Part shown: positions 25,840 through 34,789 of the stretch, piece after piece | Numbering within the stretch: the first letter of the stretch is position 1 | Layout: each line of letters opens with the position of its first letter | Source of the DNA: Cytophagales bacterium | GTDB lineage: Bacteria; Bacteroidota; Bacteroidia; Cytophagales; Cyclobacteriaceae | Direction: 5' to 3' | Length of the DNA: 64,000 nucleotides | Assembly (NCBI GenBank): GCA_033344775.1 | Contig: JAWPMT010000005.1 | Span: 2,177,001 to 2,241,000 of the forward strand | The notes under the pieces: model-generated | Told to the model about the DNA's origin: nothing | Database searches by the model: none | What the model saw: only the letters and a program-made list of their open reading frames with translations | Program-made: the position numbers and the translations under genes

Positions 25840-28404
25840 ATGCGAAAAATCCTCCTAACCTCTGCCTTCAGCTTGTTGGCCTTGCTCACCATCGCACAAG
25901 ATTATTTCTATGGTGGTAAGGGTCCATTCGATTCTAATATTCCATCACCGGAAGCTTTTCTTGGCTATCCTATTGGTGAGCACCATACTCGACATGATCG
26001 GATTGTCGCATATTTTGAAAAATTGGCCGAGCTTTCCCCGAAAGCCACGATCCATCAATATGGCATGACGCATGAGTATCGGCCATTGGTGATCCTGACC
26101 ATCACTTCCGAAGCCAATCACAACAACCTTGAAGAACTAAAGCAAAAGCATCTGGACGTAGTGAATACGAATACAACTGTTGATGACTTTTCAGACATTC
26201 CGGCTTTCATAAACCTCGGCTACAATGTGCACGGAAATGAGCCTTCTAGCTCAGAAGCAGCGATGCTAACCGCCTATACACTTCTGGCTTCTCAGAGTGA
26301 TGAAGTGAAGCAATTCCTGGATCAGGGCGTGATTATGATCGACCCAACAATCAATCCGGATGGCAGAGACCGCCACACGCACTGGGCCAACATGCACAAA
26401 GGCACACCAATGGTGGCAGACCCCAATGATGTAGAGCACAATGAATCCTGGCCAAGAGGAAGAACCAATCACTACTGGTTCGACCTAAACCGTGACTGGT
26501 GGTTGGCCATCAATCCTGAGAGCCGCGGGAAACTCAACTGGTATCATCAATGGTATCCCAATGTAGTGACTGACTTTCATGAAATGGGCACCAACAGCAC
26601 GTACTTTTTCGAGCCGATGAAGGACAATGCGAGTAAGAATCCCATCATGCCAAAAGAGAACTACACCACCCTAAATGATCTCTTCGCCAAATACTATCAG
26701 GAAGACCTCAACAAGATTGGATCATTCTATTTCACCAAAGAAGTATTTGACGGCACCTACCCGGGTTATGGATCTTCCTATCCAGACTTACAAGGCGGAT
26801 TGGCCTTGCTGTTCGAGCAAGCCAGCTCACGTGGACACAAGCAAAACACACCGACAGGTGAGATCACTTTTGCCTTTACGATCAGGAACCAGTATACCTC
26901 TTCAATGGCGACTGTTCGCGCCTCTGTCGAGAACAAAGACCTTCTTCATGATTACCAGCAGAGGTTCTTTAAGTCTGCCTTAAGCAATGCCAGAAGCTCC
27001 AGAACAAAGTCATATGTATTTACCGGAGGTGAAGATGCTGGCCGAACCAAAGCTTTCATCGATAAGCTATTGATCCATCGGGTTAAAGTCTACAAAACAA
27101 ACAGTGATATTACTTCCGCCAGCAAATCCTTCAAACAAGGGCAGTCTTACATTGTACCAACCAACCAACCACAATACCGGATGGTACAAAGTGCTTTTGA
27201 AACGTATAAGGAGTTCAAAGACAGTGTGTACTACGACGCTTCGGCCTGGTCTATAGCCAACTTTTACAACATGACTTATGCGGCCATGACTACCGCCTCA
27301 CTAGGTGAAGAAGTCACCAACAATACCATCTGGGATACCGTATCGGACTTCCCAAAATCCGACTATGCTTATCTTATTCCGTGGAAAGATTACAATGCGA
27401 TGCCATTGCTCAATGATTTGCAGCAGCAAAAGATTGTGACCTTTTCAGGGTTTAAACCCTTTTCCATCAATACACATGATGGCAATCGCACTTTTGATTA
27501 TGGCACCCTGATGATCCCTGTAAGTAAACAAAATGCTACCAGCGAAGATTTACACCGTAACCTCATCAATCTTGCCAATAAACACGGCGTTCAAATCTAT
27601 GCTACTGACGGAGGCTACTCCTCTACCGGAATTGACTTGGGTAGCCGACACTTCCGACCTCTAAGACAGCCTAAGCCCCTGATGCTGATTGGCGATGGCA
27701 TTTACTCCTATGAGGCTGGGGAAGTTTGGCACCTGCTCGATCAACGCATGGGCATGCCAATCACCAAAGTCCGTATGAACCGATTTGGCAGTATCAATTG
27801 GGACAACTACAATACGCTGGTATTAACCTCGGGATCTTACTCTCAATTGGATTCAGTAGATATTCAAAATATCAAAAACTGGATCAGTAAGGGGAATACA
27901 TTGATCACCTTTCGAACGGCGACTCAATGGGCAATCAACAAAGGACTCGTGAATGAAAAATTGATCAAGGAAGAAAAGAAAGACAAGAATGGCGAAGTGA
28001 AAAGAATGCCTTACATCGATGCACCCGAAAACCGCGGAAAGAATTCCGTCGGTGGTGCCATCTTTGAAGTAAACCTGGATCTTACACATCCAGTTGCCTT
28101 TGGGTACAGCAAGGAAAATATCCCTGTATACAGAAACAGTACCGTATGGTTAGCACCAAGTAAAAATCCGTATGCCACAGTGGCAAAGTACACAACGAAT
28201 CCTCATATCGATGGATTCGTCACCAAGAAAAACCTGGATCAATTCGTGAAACCGGGCGCTTCTATCGTGGTTAGCAACATTGGTGGCGGAAGAGCCATTC
28301 TGTTTGCCGAAAATCCTAACTTCAGAGGTTCATGGTATGGTACTAACAAGCTCTTCATGAATGCCATGTTCCTGGGTAATCATATCAGTGTTCCAAGGGA
28401 ATAA
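25840..28404 (+). CDS. Secreted M14 zinc carboxypeptidase with C-terminal GATase-like domain
   Basis: 854 residues with a signal peptide (cleavage after TIAQ, about residue 20). The zinc site is VHGNEPSSSEAAML (His and Glu), with a distant DFHEMGTNSTYFF supplying the third ligand. The substrate region INPDGRDRHTHWANMHKG and FDLNRDWWLAINPES fits the family. The second half (from about 390) contains a region like a class I glutamine amidotransferase fold, starting in PLMLIGDGIYSYEAGEVWHL, as seen in long Bacteroidota M14 peptidases. It is probably a periplasmic or surface enzyme cutting C-terminal residues. It ends at a bidirectional terminator. Confidence 0.92.
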   Translation: MRKILLTSAFSLLALLTIAQDYFYGGKGPFDSNIPSPEAFLGYPIGEHHTRHDRIVAYFEKLAELSPKATIHQYGMTHEYRPLVILTITSEANHNNLEELKQKHLDVVNTNTTVDDFSDIPAFINLGYNVHGNEPSSSEAAMLTAYTLLASQSDEVKQFLDQGVIMIDPTINPDGRDRHTHWANMHKGTPMVADPNDVEHNESWPRGRTNHYWFDLNRDWWLAINPESRGKLNWYHQWYPNVVTDFHEMGTNSTYFFEPMKDNASKNPIMPKENYTTLNDLFAKYYQEDLNKIGSFYFTKEVFDGTYPGYGSSYPDLQGGLALLFEQASSRGHKQNTPTGEITFAFTIRNQYTSSMATVRASVENKDLLHDYQQRFFKSALSNARSSRTKSYVFTGGEDAGRTKAFIDKLLIHRVKVYKTNSDITSASKSFKQGQSYIVPTNQPQYRMVQSAFETYKEFKDSVYYDASAWSIANFYNMTYAAMTTASLGEEVTNNTIWDTVSDFPKSDYAYLIPWKDYNAMPLLNDLQQQKIVTFSGFKPFSINTHDGNRTFDYGTLMIPVSKQNATSEDLHRNLINLANKHGVQIYATDGGYSSTGIDLGSRHFRPLRQPKPLMLIGDGIYSYEAGEVWHLLDQRMGMPITKVRMNRFGSINWDNYNTLVLTSGSYSQLDSVDIQNIKNWISKGNTLITFRTATQWAINKGLVNEKLIKEEKKDKNGEVKRMPYIDAPENRGKNSVGGAIFEVNLDLTHPVAFGYSKENIPVYRNSTVWLAPSKNPYATVAKYTTNPHIDGFVTKKNLDQFVKPGASIVVSNIGGGRAILFAENPNFRGSWYGTNKLFMNAMFLGNHISVPRE

Positions 28405-28495
28405 ATTACATTGGAAATTACAGCAATCTAAAAATTGGATCTTGAGCACATCTGAGTGAGAGATATTTTGAAGGCCAGTGGCCTGAATAATAAAC

Positions 28496-28529
28496 AAAAA
28501 AAAGCGCACCATTCAAGATGCGCTTTTTT
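28496..28529. terminator. Bidirectional terminator
   Basis: GCGCA (28504-28508) pairs with TGCGC (28519-28523), with A8 on one side and T6 on the other. It serves the M14 gene on the plus strand and the multicopper oxidase gene on the minus strand. Confidence 0.8.
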
Positions 28530-28550
28530 CATTGTTGTGGAGTTCGTTTT

Positions 28551-30260
28551 TTACTTCATGACCAATTTTAATTGATCGGCATATTCACCATTCAATCGGA
28601 TGGAGATGTGATAGATACCTGGTTTGTAATCTTCCAGGTATAGGATTTTCAGGTTGTCAGGACCGCAGAAGGTGGAAGCAAAGAAGGAGACTTCCTTACC
28701 AGCCAGGTCATAGACGGTGAAGTCTACCTGATCCGTAGGACTCAATTGGTCCGGGAGCAAGACACGAATGATCTGATCATCAACTGGGTTGGGGTAAACC
28801 CGATACTGACTTCTCAAGGCTTGTATGGCAAGGATCGTTTCTTCACCTTCATTTTCCACGACGATGAACTGACCCATCATGCCGCCATCCTCATGGGGCA
28901 GTATGTGGCAGTGGTACATATACGGTACTTCCGGGTCAGCAAAATCTTCGAATTTGGTGATGAAACGAATGGTTTGTCCGCCTTCTACAAGCACAACATC
29001 CTTGAGTCCTTGCTCATTAGCTGGAGGTGCCTGACCGTCTTTGTCAAGTATATAGAACTGCACATCGTGGATGTGAAATGGATGTGCAATGTTGGTTGAA
29101 TTGGTGATGGTCCAAATCTCAATATCATCGAGATAGACCGTTTCGCTAAAATTGTTCTCATCAAAGAGGTCATCATTAAGGGTAAAGGGATTGCCCATTC
29201 CACCACCATCCATAGAGATCGTTCGGGTGTTATTGGCCTCACTTTCGTCCCAGATGTCGTGGGTAGCCAATTGGGTGCTGATTTCAGTAATAGGATTGGC
29301 TGTCGCTGAGCTGACCCGGAACTCCATGAAGGTATGATCTTCACCATCTAGCTCACTGCCGGCGGGACTGCCGGGCCCAGGGCCTCCACCGGATCCTGGG
29401 ATTCCCTGTCCTAGTTCAGAGGCGTAAGTCACCATTCTGGGAACAACATTTGTATCTCCCGAAAAATCCACAACGATCTCTGCTCGTTCTCCCGAGGCTA
29501 ATCGCAACCGGTTCGTCGTAACCGGACTTGACAAGAGACCTCCATCAGATCCGATCTGCTGGAATTCCCGATCATCTTCAAAACCTAAATTGAGTACGCG
29601 CTCATTAGACCCATTGAGTACCCGAAACCTCACGATTTGTGCTGGGACTTCCAGATATGGATCGAGTGTGCCATTGACCATGATCAGGTTATCATCACTA
29701 CCCATTACAACCAATTGGTTGTCGTCATCAAATTCTTTTCCCTGAATGATCAGGGGAAAATCATCCACGCCATATGTCCTGGGTAAGTCCAATGCGGCTT
29801 CGGCCTCAGATTTAATGATGATCATTCCTGCTGCACCTTTGGTAACGTGAAAGTTGGTGCGCTCATGTAAGTGAGGATGGTACCAGAAGGTAGTTGCCCT
29901 ATCCAAAACCGTAAATGTGGGATTCCAGGTCGTTCCCGGGTCGATGATGGTGTGGGGTCCGCCATCATCTTCTGGTGAAACGTGCATGCCGTGCCAATGG
30001 ACTGTGGTGGATTCATTTAATTCATTGTGTACTTCAATGTTCAGGTCATCTCCCTGATTGAAGATCAAGGTCGGTCCAAGAAAATCGCCATTAAAACCGA
30101 TGGTTTCCGTGGCGGTCCCGTCATAATACTGACGAGTACTTGCGGCGATGGTCAATTCGAAATCAGTCCCTTCCAAGGTTGGTGGAATGATCAATTCATT
30201 GGTGAATTGACCGAAGACATGGATTGGGAGCAAAAGTAGAAGTAAAATTACCCGGGTCAT
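28551..30260 (-). CDS. Multicopper oxidase with type IX secretion sorting domain
   Basis: 569 residues with a signal peptide (cut after VFGQ). Copper sites: VHWHGMH at 87-93, WYHPHLH at 126-132, HPFHIHDVQF near 395, and YMYHCHILPHEDGGMMGQ near 450, so the type 1, 2 and 3 ligands are complete. The end (from about 480) is a T9SS C-terminal domain beginning YRVYPNPVDDQIIRV and closing with a KLVMK tail. It oxidises metals or phenols outside the cell. A Gly/Pro-rich insert lies near residue 290. It stands alone on this strand. Confidence 0.92.
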   Translation of the reverse strand: MTRVILLLLLLPIHVFGQFTNELIIPPTLEGTDFELTIAASTRQYYDGTATETIGFNGDFLGPTLIFNQGDDLNIEVHNELNESTTVHWHGMHVSPEDDGGPHTIIDPGTTWNPTFTVLDRATTFWYHPHLHERTNFHVTKGAAGMIIIKSEAEAALDLPRTYGVDDFPLIIQGKEFDDDNQLVVMGSDDNLIMVNGTLDPYLEVPAQIVRFRVLNGSNERVLNLGFEDDREFQQIGSDGGLLSSPVTTNRLRLASGERAEIVVDFSGDTNVVPRMVTYASELGQGIPGSGGGPGPGSPAGSELDGEDHTFMEFRVSSATANPITEISTQLATHDIWDESEANNTRTISMDGGGMGNPFTLNDDLFDENNFSETVYLDDIEIWTITNSTNIAHPFHIHDVQFYILDKDGQAPPANEQGLKDVVLVEGGQTIRFITKFEDFADPEVPYMYHCHILPHEDGGMMGQFIVVENEGEETILAIQALRSQYRVYPNPVDDQIIRVLLPDQLSPTDQVDFTVYDLAGKEVSFFASTFCGPDNLKILYLEDYKPGIYHISIRLNGEYADQLKLVMK

Positions 30261-30341
30261 AGGCTGTTAGTTCGATTGGTGTAGAGCGATTACGAACGAA
30301 GTTGTAAAATGGTGGCCTTTGACCTATAAAAAATAGAGGAC

Positions 30342-30372
30342 AAAAAAGGTCGCAGTGGATTACCACAACCTT
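30342..30372 (-). terminator. Terminator after the 407-residue lipoprotein gene
   Basis: On the minus strand AAGGT-GTGG pairs with CCAC-ACCTT around TAAT, followed by six T. It starts 24 bases past the stop codon. Confidence 0.7.
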
Positions 30373-30395
30373 CCTGCCCTTTTTATTTTGTGAAA

Positions 30396-31619
30396 TTATT
30401 TTAGAGCAAAGTTATACTCAATAGCACTGTTGTTGATCGTCAGTGTATTTCCATAAGGAATACCATTTGCACTAGCACCAGCGGTACTTTGACTAATGAT
30501 GTTGAAGTCATATTCCTCTTGATGAGATCGAAAACGAATTTTAGGGCTCAAATTGGGTAACGCTGGAATGGTAAATTCCTTGGTTTTAAGAGCTGTCGGC
30601 CAGCCATCAGCTTCAAAAATCACATAAAATAGCATGTCTAATGAATTGTTGTTTTCATCTTTTAAAAGCCAGTCTACTTCAAACTCCTTGTTTCGATCTC
30701 TTCTCTTTAGTCGCATATACCTTCTGCCTCGATAGCGATTACAATTGTCCGATGCATAAATGTGATCTCCGCAAAATTCATCAATACCAGAACCATCGAC
30801 AGGTGATTCAAGTGCAGCAGCCGGAACTTTATATATCTTCAAACTGATCTCGGATCTCCCAGGCCAAGCCTCCTTTAAGTCTTTGATCTTAATTTTGTTT
30901 AGCACCAGGTTTTGAGAGACAATCGATCCTCCGCCAGTGTTTCCCCCGCCAGTATTACCTCCTCCGGATTGGTCGCAATCCACAAATTCATCCAAAGCGT
31001 TTTGCTCACCAGTGGTATTACCACAATAGTCTAGTTCAATGACCATCAAGCTAGCATTCGATACCAGGTCTGGGGTCATTTCAGTAGTTAAAGGAACCAT
31101 TTGAACTTCAAGGCCATTGTTAATCAACTCATATCCGGTAAACTTTTCTCCATTTTCATCCGCATCTTCCACCGCGACATAAAGCTGACCACCTTTTGTT
31201 CCTCGTTCATCAGGCTCAGGTTCAATCATAAATACCGTAGGATTCCAAACTTCACCTTCAACCCCCTTGAATGCGTCGAGAGAGGACAACAATTCGTCAT
31301 ATTGTTCAGCGTCTTCTGATACCCTGGCATTCGCGCGTTTCTGGTCCAGTAAATCCTCTATTAAATATGGTTTAGGTGTTTCAAACACGGATACCTTTTC
31401 CATACTAGAAATGATCTCTTTCTTGCTGCCAAGCCACTTTGCCAATTTTGTCAGATGGTGCCTTTTGTAAGCCAATTTTTGTTCCAGGGTCGCCTCTCCA
31501 ATTTCAAACTTAGATAACAGAGAAATGTCCTCTATTTCCTGATCTATCATCTCCTCCTGACTGAAAGAGCAGGCAACAAGGAGAGTGAGTGAAATGCCAA
31601 TTAATAAATACTTCATCAT
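30396..31619 (-). CDS. Uncharacterised lipoprotein, member of the candidate regulon
   Basis: 407 residues. Lipobox LVACSF lipidates Cys17 (MMKYLLIGISLTLLVAC). A helical N-terminal part (LLSKFEIGEATLEQKLAYKR) leads to a domain with GTKGGQLYVAVEDADENGEK, then a short GGGNTGGG linker near residue 225, and a C-terminal beta-domain (KIRFRSHQEEYDFNIISQST). I do not recognise any family. The promoter at 31691-31738 carries the same palindrome and -7 box as those of the next two units, so expression is probably shared with them. It has its own terminator. Outer-membrane or surface anchoring is inferred from the lipobox. Confidence 0.65.
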   Translation of the reverse strand: MMKYLLIGISLTLLVACSFSQEEMIDQEIEDISLLSKFEIGEATLEQKLAYKRHHLTKLAKWLGSKKEIISSMEKVSVFETPKPYLIEDLLDQKRANARVSEDAEQYDELLSSLDAFKGVEGEVWNPTVFMIEPEPDERGTKGGQLYVAVEDADENGEKFTGYELINNGLEVQMVPLTTEMTPDLVSNASLMVIELDYCGNTTGEQNALDEFVDCDQSGGGNTGGGNTGGGSIVSQNLVLNKIKIKDLKEAWPGRSEISLKIYKVPAAALESPVDGSGIDEFCGDHIYASDNCNRYRGRRYMRLKRRDRNKEFEVDWLLKDENNNSLDMLFYVIFEADGWPTALKTKEFTIPALPNLSPKIRFRSHQEEYDFNIISQSTAGASANGIPYGNTLTINNSAIEYNFALK

Positions 31620-31690
31620 GTTAATTTTAATAAGGATGCCGTTCCTTGATTTCAGTCGTTTTCACGGCGTTCTTTAGATTTTTATAAGAT

Positions 31691-31738
31691 CAAAATTATC
31701 CTATGACATCACCCTAAAACATCCCATGATTATGTGAT
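31691..31738 (-). promoter_or_regulatory. Regulon promoter 1: palindrome ATCCCATGATTATGTGAT plus -7 box
   Basis: The palindrome is at 31721-31738. Measured from the hexamer CATCCC (31720-31725), exactly 21 bases (31699-31719) separate it from CAAAATTA (31691-31698), which is TAATTTTG on the minus strand. The start codon at 31619 lies 72 bases from the -7 box. The palindrome's near half occupies the place of a -33 element, as for an activator. Confidence 0.7.
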
Positions 31739-31771
31739 TTTGTACTTAAAATGAGCAGTAGTTGATTTTAA

Positions 31772-31818
31772 AAAAAATTGTTAAATAGCTTTATTCACAA
31801 GTCGTGGAGCTATTTAAC
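31772..31818 (-). terminator. Terminator after the 455-residue lipoprotein gene
   Basis: Perfect 11-bp arms GTTAAATAGCT (31780-31790) and AGCTATTTAAC (31808-31818), followed on the minus strand by AATTTTTTTT. A second hairpin AAGGGGC / GCCCCTT (31823-31848) lies between it and the stop codon at 31905. Confidence 0.75.
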
Positions 31819-31904
31819 AGATAAGGGGCTGCCTTTCGACTGCCCCTTTATGATGAATACTATCGTGATGTTAAACGTTTTATTTACATCAGTATACCAT
31901 TCGT

Positions 31905-33272
31905 CTAATAGCAATCTCCATAACTTAATAAGCTCTCCTCATAGAAAGTTGGCCTGCCTGCAAAACCATTAGGTGGAGTAAGTGTGACATTCCCTCCAAG
32001 TTCTTCAAACTCATCTTTAATATATTGTAGGAGTCTTTCTTCCATAACCGCATGTGAGGCCGTGCAGCCATTGGATTCATACCAAAGTTGAAAACTCTGA
32101 AAGGCTTCATGTAAAGAAGCAGCAGATTGTGTTCTTGTAAAGCCCGAATTATGATTATAGTTTCCATTTATTGGCAATTGGAAATACAATACTTGTCGCA
32201 TGATGCCGTATTCCATTCCAACACACTCCCCATTGGCTACAAAGAATAGGTCTCTTACCCCAGAAACTGCCGCGGTTTGCCAGAAGGCTCCACCGACACG
32301 ATAGTAATTAAAACTTTCGCAGCTTGGCCAGTAAAATACCCCGTCTTCACCATCGTTGATTCCTACGTCACCATTCCCTGGGCAATCTGGTTCTGATTCC
32401 GATCTACCCCAGGTGACACTACCGCTCTGACCGTCAGAACAAGACCAGCTTATTCCAAAAACTTCATCGGTTTCGCCATTGGACCAAGCCAGAATATTGC
32501 AATCGGCTTCGTCATCATCACCAGTTGAGGTAGTGTCATCTGTGTTTTCAAACTCTCCTCCGCCACTGCCCGTGTCCCCGTGGCTACTTCCACTATTTCC
32601 ATCTGTATAGCCACCGCCACCGGTAGTTCCTGACCCTCCCTGGCTTCCGTCTTCACCTGAATTGCCATCACTTTGACCATCTCCCTCGCCATCATCACTA
32701 TTGCTGTATTCTGCACATGGATCTGGTTCTACGTCTGTTTCGGAACGTCCGAATTTGGCAGAAATAGCATCAAGATAACTCTGAAAACTATCCATTGTGT
32801 ATTCCGAAATCTTGCCTTTCATCTTACTAAAATCTCCAGTTCCATTTGCATAAACTTCTTCCATATTGTCAATGGTGTATTTAATGACAAATGGCTCAGT
32901 TTCCTGATTCTTTTCGTTTATTCCTACCACTAAATTGTACAACACGTTTGTCGGTTGGCCTGGCAATGAGAACTTGATAGAATACTTCGTTTGGTTTGTT
33001 TGATTCACTACTTTCACTATACTGGACTCATCTATCATCATGAGCTCTTGAGAATCATCTCTCCCGGATGCTGTTATGGCGTGAAGGTCCTGGATATTGT
33101 GTGATAAGTCGCCTGGCAGTTCATTAAACGTTATTTTTTCTGTTGATCGTTCCACTCGATCAAAACCTTGATTCAGGGTAAGTATGTCTTCATTCGTCTC
33201 GCATTGACTGAAGAACAATAAAATCCCAAGACATAGCATCTTGAGTCCATAAAGTTTATTTGGTTTTCTCAT
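31905..33272 (-). CDS. Uncharacterised lipoprotein with Gly/Ser/Asp linker, member of the candidate regulon
   Basis: 455 residues with a lipobox (LLFFSQCETN, Cys about 24). An N-terminal beta-domain (to about 160) is joined by a linker of about 75 residues made of Gly, Ser, Asp and Thr (GGGGYTDGNSGSSHGDTGSG) to a C-terminal domain with several Cys (CSDGQSGSVTWGRSE, CPGNG, CESFNYY), which may form disulfides. No family is recognised. The second promoter of the shared set lies at 33355-33402. The presence of a linker between two globular parts suggests a surface-exposed two-domain protein. It has its own terminator. Confidence 0.65.
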   Translation of the reverse strand: MRKPNKLYGLKMLCLGILLFFSQCETNEDILTLNQGFDRVERSTEKITFNELPGDLSHNIQDLHAITASGRDDSQELMMIDESSIVKVVNQTNQTKYSIKFSLPGQPTNVLYNLVVGINEKNQETEPFVIKYTIDNMEEVYANGTGDFSKMKGKISEYTMDSFQSYLDAISAKFGRSETDVEPDPCAEYSNSDDGEGDGQSDGNSGEDGSQGGSGTTGGGGYTDGNSGSSHGDTGSGGGEFENTDDTTSTGDDDEADCNILAWSNGETDEVFGISWSCSDGQSGSVTWGRSESEPDCPGNGDVGINDGEDGVFYWPSCESFNYYRVGGAFWQTAAVSGVRDLFFVANGECVGMEYGIMRQVLYFQLPINGNYNHNSGFTRTQSAASLHEAFQSFQLWYESNGCTASHAVMEERLLQYIKDEFEELGGNVTLTPPNGFAGRPTFYEESLLSYGDCY

Positions 33273-33354
33273 CTTTAAATTGATAATGATTACACATGAA
33301 TAAAAACGGTATTTGAGTCTTTTTACTAAGGTTTTTTAGACGTGCTACCTTTAT

Positions 33355-33402
33355 CAAAACTATGCTTTGAATAGACCCCAAACCATCCCATGATCATGTG
33401 AT
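33355..33402 (-). promoter_or_regulatory. Regulon promoter 2: palindrome ATCCCATGATCATGTGAT plus -7 box
   Basis: Palindrome at 33385-33402 (8 of 9 half-site bases symmetric). Measured from the hexamer CATCCC (33384-33389), 21 bases (33363-33383) separate it from CAAAACTA (33355-33362; TAGTTTTG on the minus strand). The start codon at 33272 is 83 bases from the -7 box. Confidence 0.7.
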
Positions 33403-33470
33403 TTTAACAACCGAAAACAGACTGAATAGCAGCTAGCTCATTGTAATCATGAAACCCTACTTCTTAATAC

Positions 33471-33507
33471 GAAAATAAGCCTCACTGAAATGATCAATGA
33501 GGCTTAT
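33471..33507 (-). terminator. Terminator after the two-gene surface unit
   Basis: Perfect 10-bp arms ATAAGCCTCA (33475-33484) / TGAGGCTTAT (33498-33507), followed on the minus strand by a TTTTC run, 53 bases past the stop at 33560. Confidence 0.7.
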
Positions 33508-33559
33508 AGGTTCAGCTAAGCTGATTCTTATGGAACAAAATTTGAGTCAGTACAAGGCT

Positions 33560-34054
33560 TTAATTATCGGGAGCCATTTGCGACTGTTTTAGAGAGGATA
33601 CTTCTTCTTTCAATGACTTAATTTGCTTGTCTTGTTCAATCAAATACAAAGTAAGTTCTTCTATTTTCTGTAGAAGCTTTGCGCTCATGTCTCCCACTGC
33701 AATACCATTTTTTTCAACTGTAGCTGCAGATGGAATATGCTCAAGATGACCATGTTGAGAAATATATTTTTCTACATCTGTCAAATCTGTGAGCACATAT
33801 TCCGCTTCAAAAACAAAGTCAGGCCATGGATTAGATTCAACCAACATTTCCTTGCTTCGAACTACGCCATTCACTTCAAGTTTCTCCTTCGGGTCAATTA
33901 TTCCTATGCCTACATTTCCTTCTGCAGGAAATATGTTTTGAACACCTTTATTGTGAGGGATGTCTTCATCAACGACTTCATCAATTTGACCAAATGCCAT
34001 GGAAGTCAGAAATAGTATAATCACTACGCACAGAGAGCTTCTTGAATTATTCAT
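33560..34054 (-). CDS. Tail-fibre/adhesin-type C-terminal domain protein
   Basis: 164 residues with a signal peptide (cut after MAFGQ). The middle reads NVGIGIIDPKEKLEVNGVVR, the typical Bacteroidota tail-fibre-like repeat, followed by a WPDFVF element, GHLEHIPSAATVEKNG, and a coiled-coil end (AKLLQKIEELTLYLIEQDKQ). Such short proteins are found as ends of trimeric adhesins and as stand-alone secreted proteins. The stop of the preceding gene is 9 bases upstream, so it is the second gene of the promoter-3 unit. It would be exported together with the T9SS-sorted partner. Confidence 0.75.
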   Translation of the reverse strand: MNNSRSSLCVVIILFLTSMAFGQIDEVVDEDIPHNKGVQNIFPAEGNVGIGIIDPKEKLEVNGVVRSKEMLVESNPWPDFVFEAEYVLTDLTDVEKYISQHGHLEHIPSAATVEKNGIAVGDMSAKLLQKIEELTLYLIEQDKQIKSLKEEVSSLKQSQMAPDN

Positions 34055-34063
34055 AATACTTGT

Positions 34064-34696
34064 TTAGTGTTTTAAAATGGTTTTATGGTAGGATACCCCT
34101 CTCGCTGATTGGATGTGGATGAAGTAAATTCCTGATTTCAGTGATGAAGTAGAAAATGAAAACTCTTTGGTTGAAGGAAAGACCTCCTGCCTCAATGTCT
34201 TACCGTCAGTGTTGATCAAATCGTATCCTATGACTTTCATGTCATCCGGCGCAATAATTTGAAGCACATCAACAACAGGATTGGGATAAAGCTTCAGCTG
34301 ATTGTTTTTGTCTTCTTTAGACATACCAATATCATATACCACTTGACTTCTAGATCCTGTATTTCCATTTCCTCCGGTAGTCGTTCTGTGTTTATGTCTA
34401 TAAGAGAGGAATTCATGAATATCATTCGTAACTGGTAGGATTCGTACTTTGCTAAAGCCCGCTTCAATCCGGATCCGGTCTGCATGGAGTTCGCCGGTGA
34501 AAATGGTTCCTTCATGACCCTCATCCATGGTTGACGTAATCAGGATTTCATCGGCACAATGTTCCACCAGGTGATGTGAATCATTTCTTCCATGAATGGT
34601 ATTCCCGCATTGATAGTTAATATGATCCGGATCTTGTGCGACTGAACTTAAATAAATGAATAACTGCCCGATAACAACAAATAAAGACTTACGCAT
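34064..34696 (-). CDS. Secreted protein with type IX secretion C-terminal domain
   Basis: 210 residues from the ATG at 34696 (MRKSLFVVIGQLFIYLSSVA); an in-frame ATG at 34714 lies at the predicted transcription start and is therefore unlikely. After the signal peptide comes a region with a few Cys and His (INYQCGNTIHGRNDSHHLVE). The last 80 residues are a T9SS sorting domain (QLKLYPNPVVDVLQIIAPDD, then FSFSTSSLKSGIYFIHIQSA). First gene of a two-gene unit with the adhesin-type protein. Promoter 3 lies at 34719-34769. Confidence 0.75.
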   Translation of the reverse strand: MRKSLFVVIGQLFIYLSSVAQDPDHINYQCGNTIHGRNDSHHLVEHCADEILITSTMDEGHEGTIFTGELHADRIRIEAGFSKVRILPVTNDIHEFLSYRHKHRTTTGGNGNTGSRSQVVYDIGMSKEDKNNQLKLYPNPVVDVLQIIAPDDMKVIGYDLINTDGKTLRQEVFPSTKEFSFSTSSLKSGIYFIHIQSARGVSYHKTILKH

Positions 34697-34718
34697 ATGG
34701 CCACTCACTTTCATTTTT

Positions 34719-34769
34719 CAAAAGTAGTGGTTGCAGCTTTGTGATAATATCCCACGATTGTGGGATATT
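34719..34769 (-). promoter_or_regulatory. Regulon promoter 3: palindrome ATCCCACGATTGTGGGAT plus -7 box
   Basis: Inverted repeat AATATCCCAC (34746-34755) / GTGGGATATT (34760-34769), the best palindrome of the three. Measured from TATCCC (34748-34753), 21 bases (34727-34747) separate it from CAAAAGTA (34719-34726; TACTTTTG on the minus strand). The same site lies 20 bases before the ATG (34790) of the sensor kinase on the other strand. Confidence 0.75.
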
Positions 34770-34789
34770 TGATAAGCCTAGCCAGTGTG

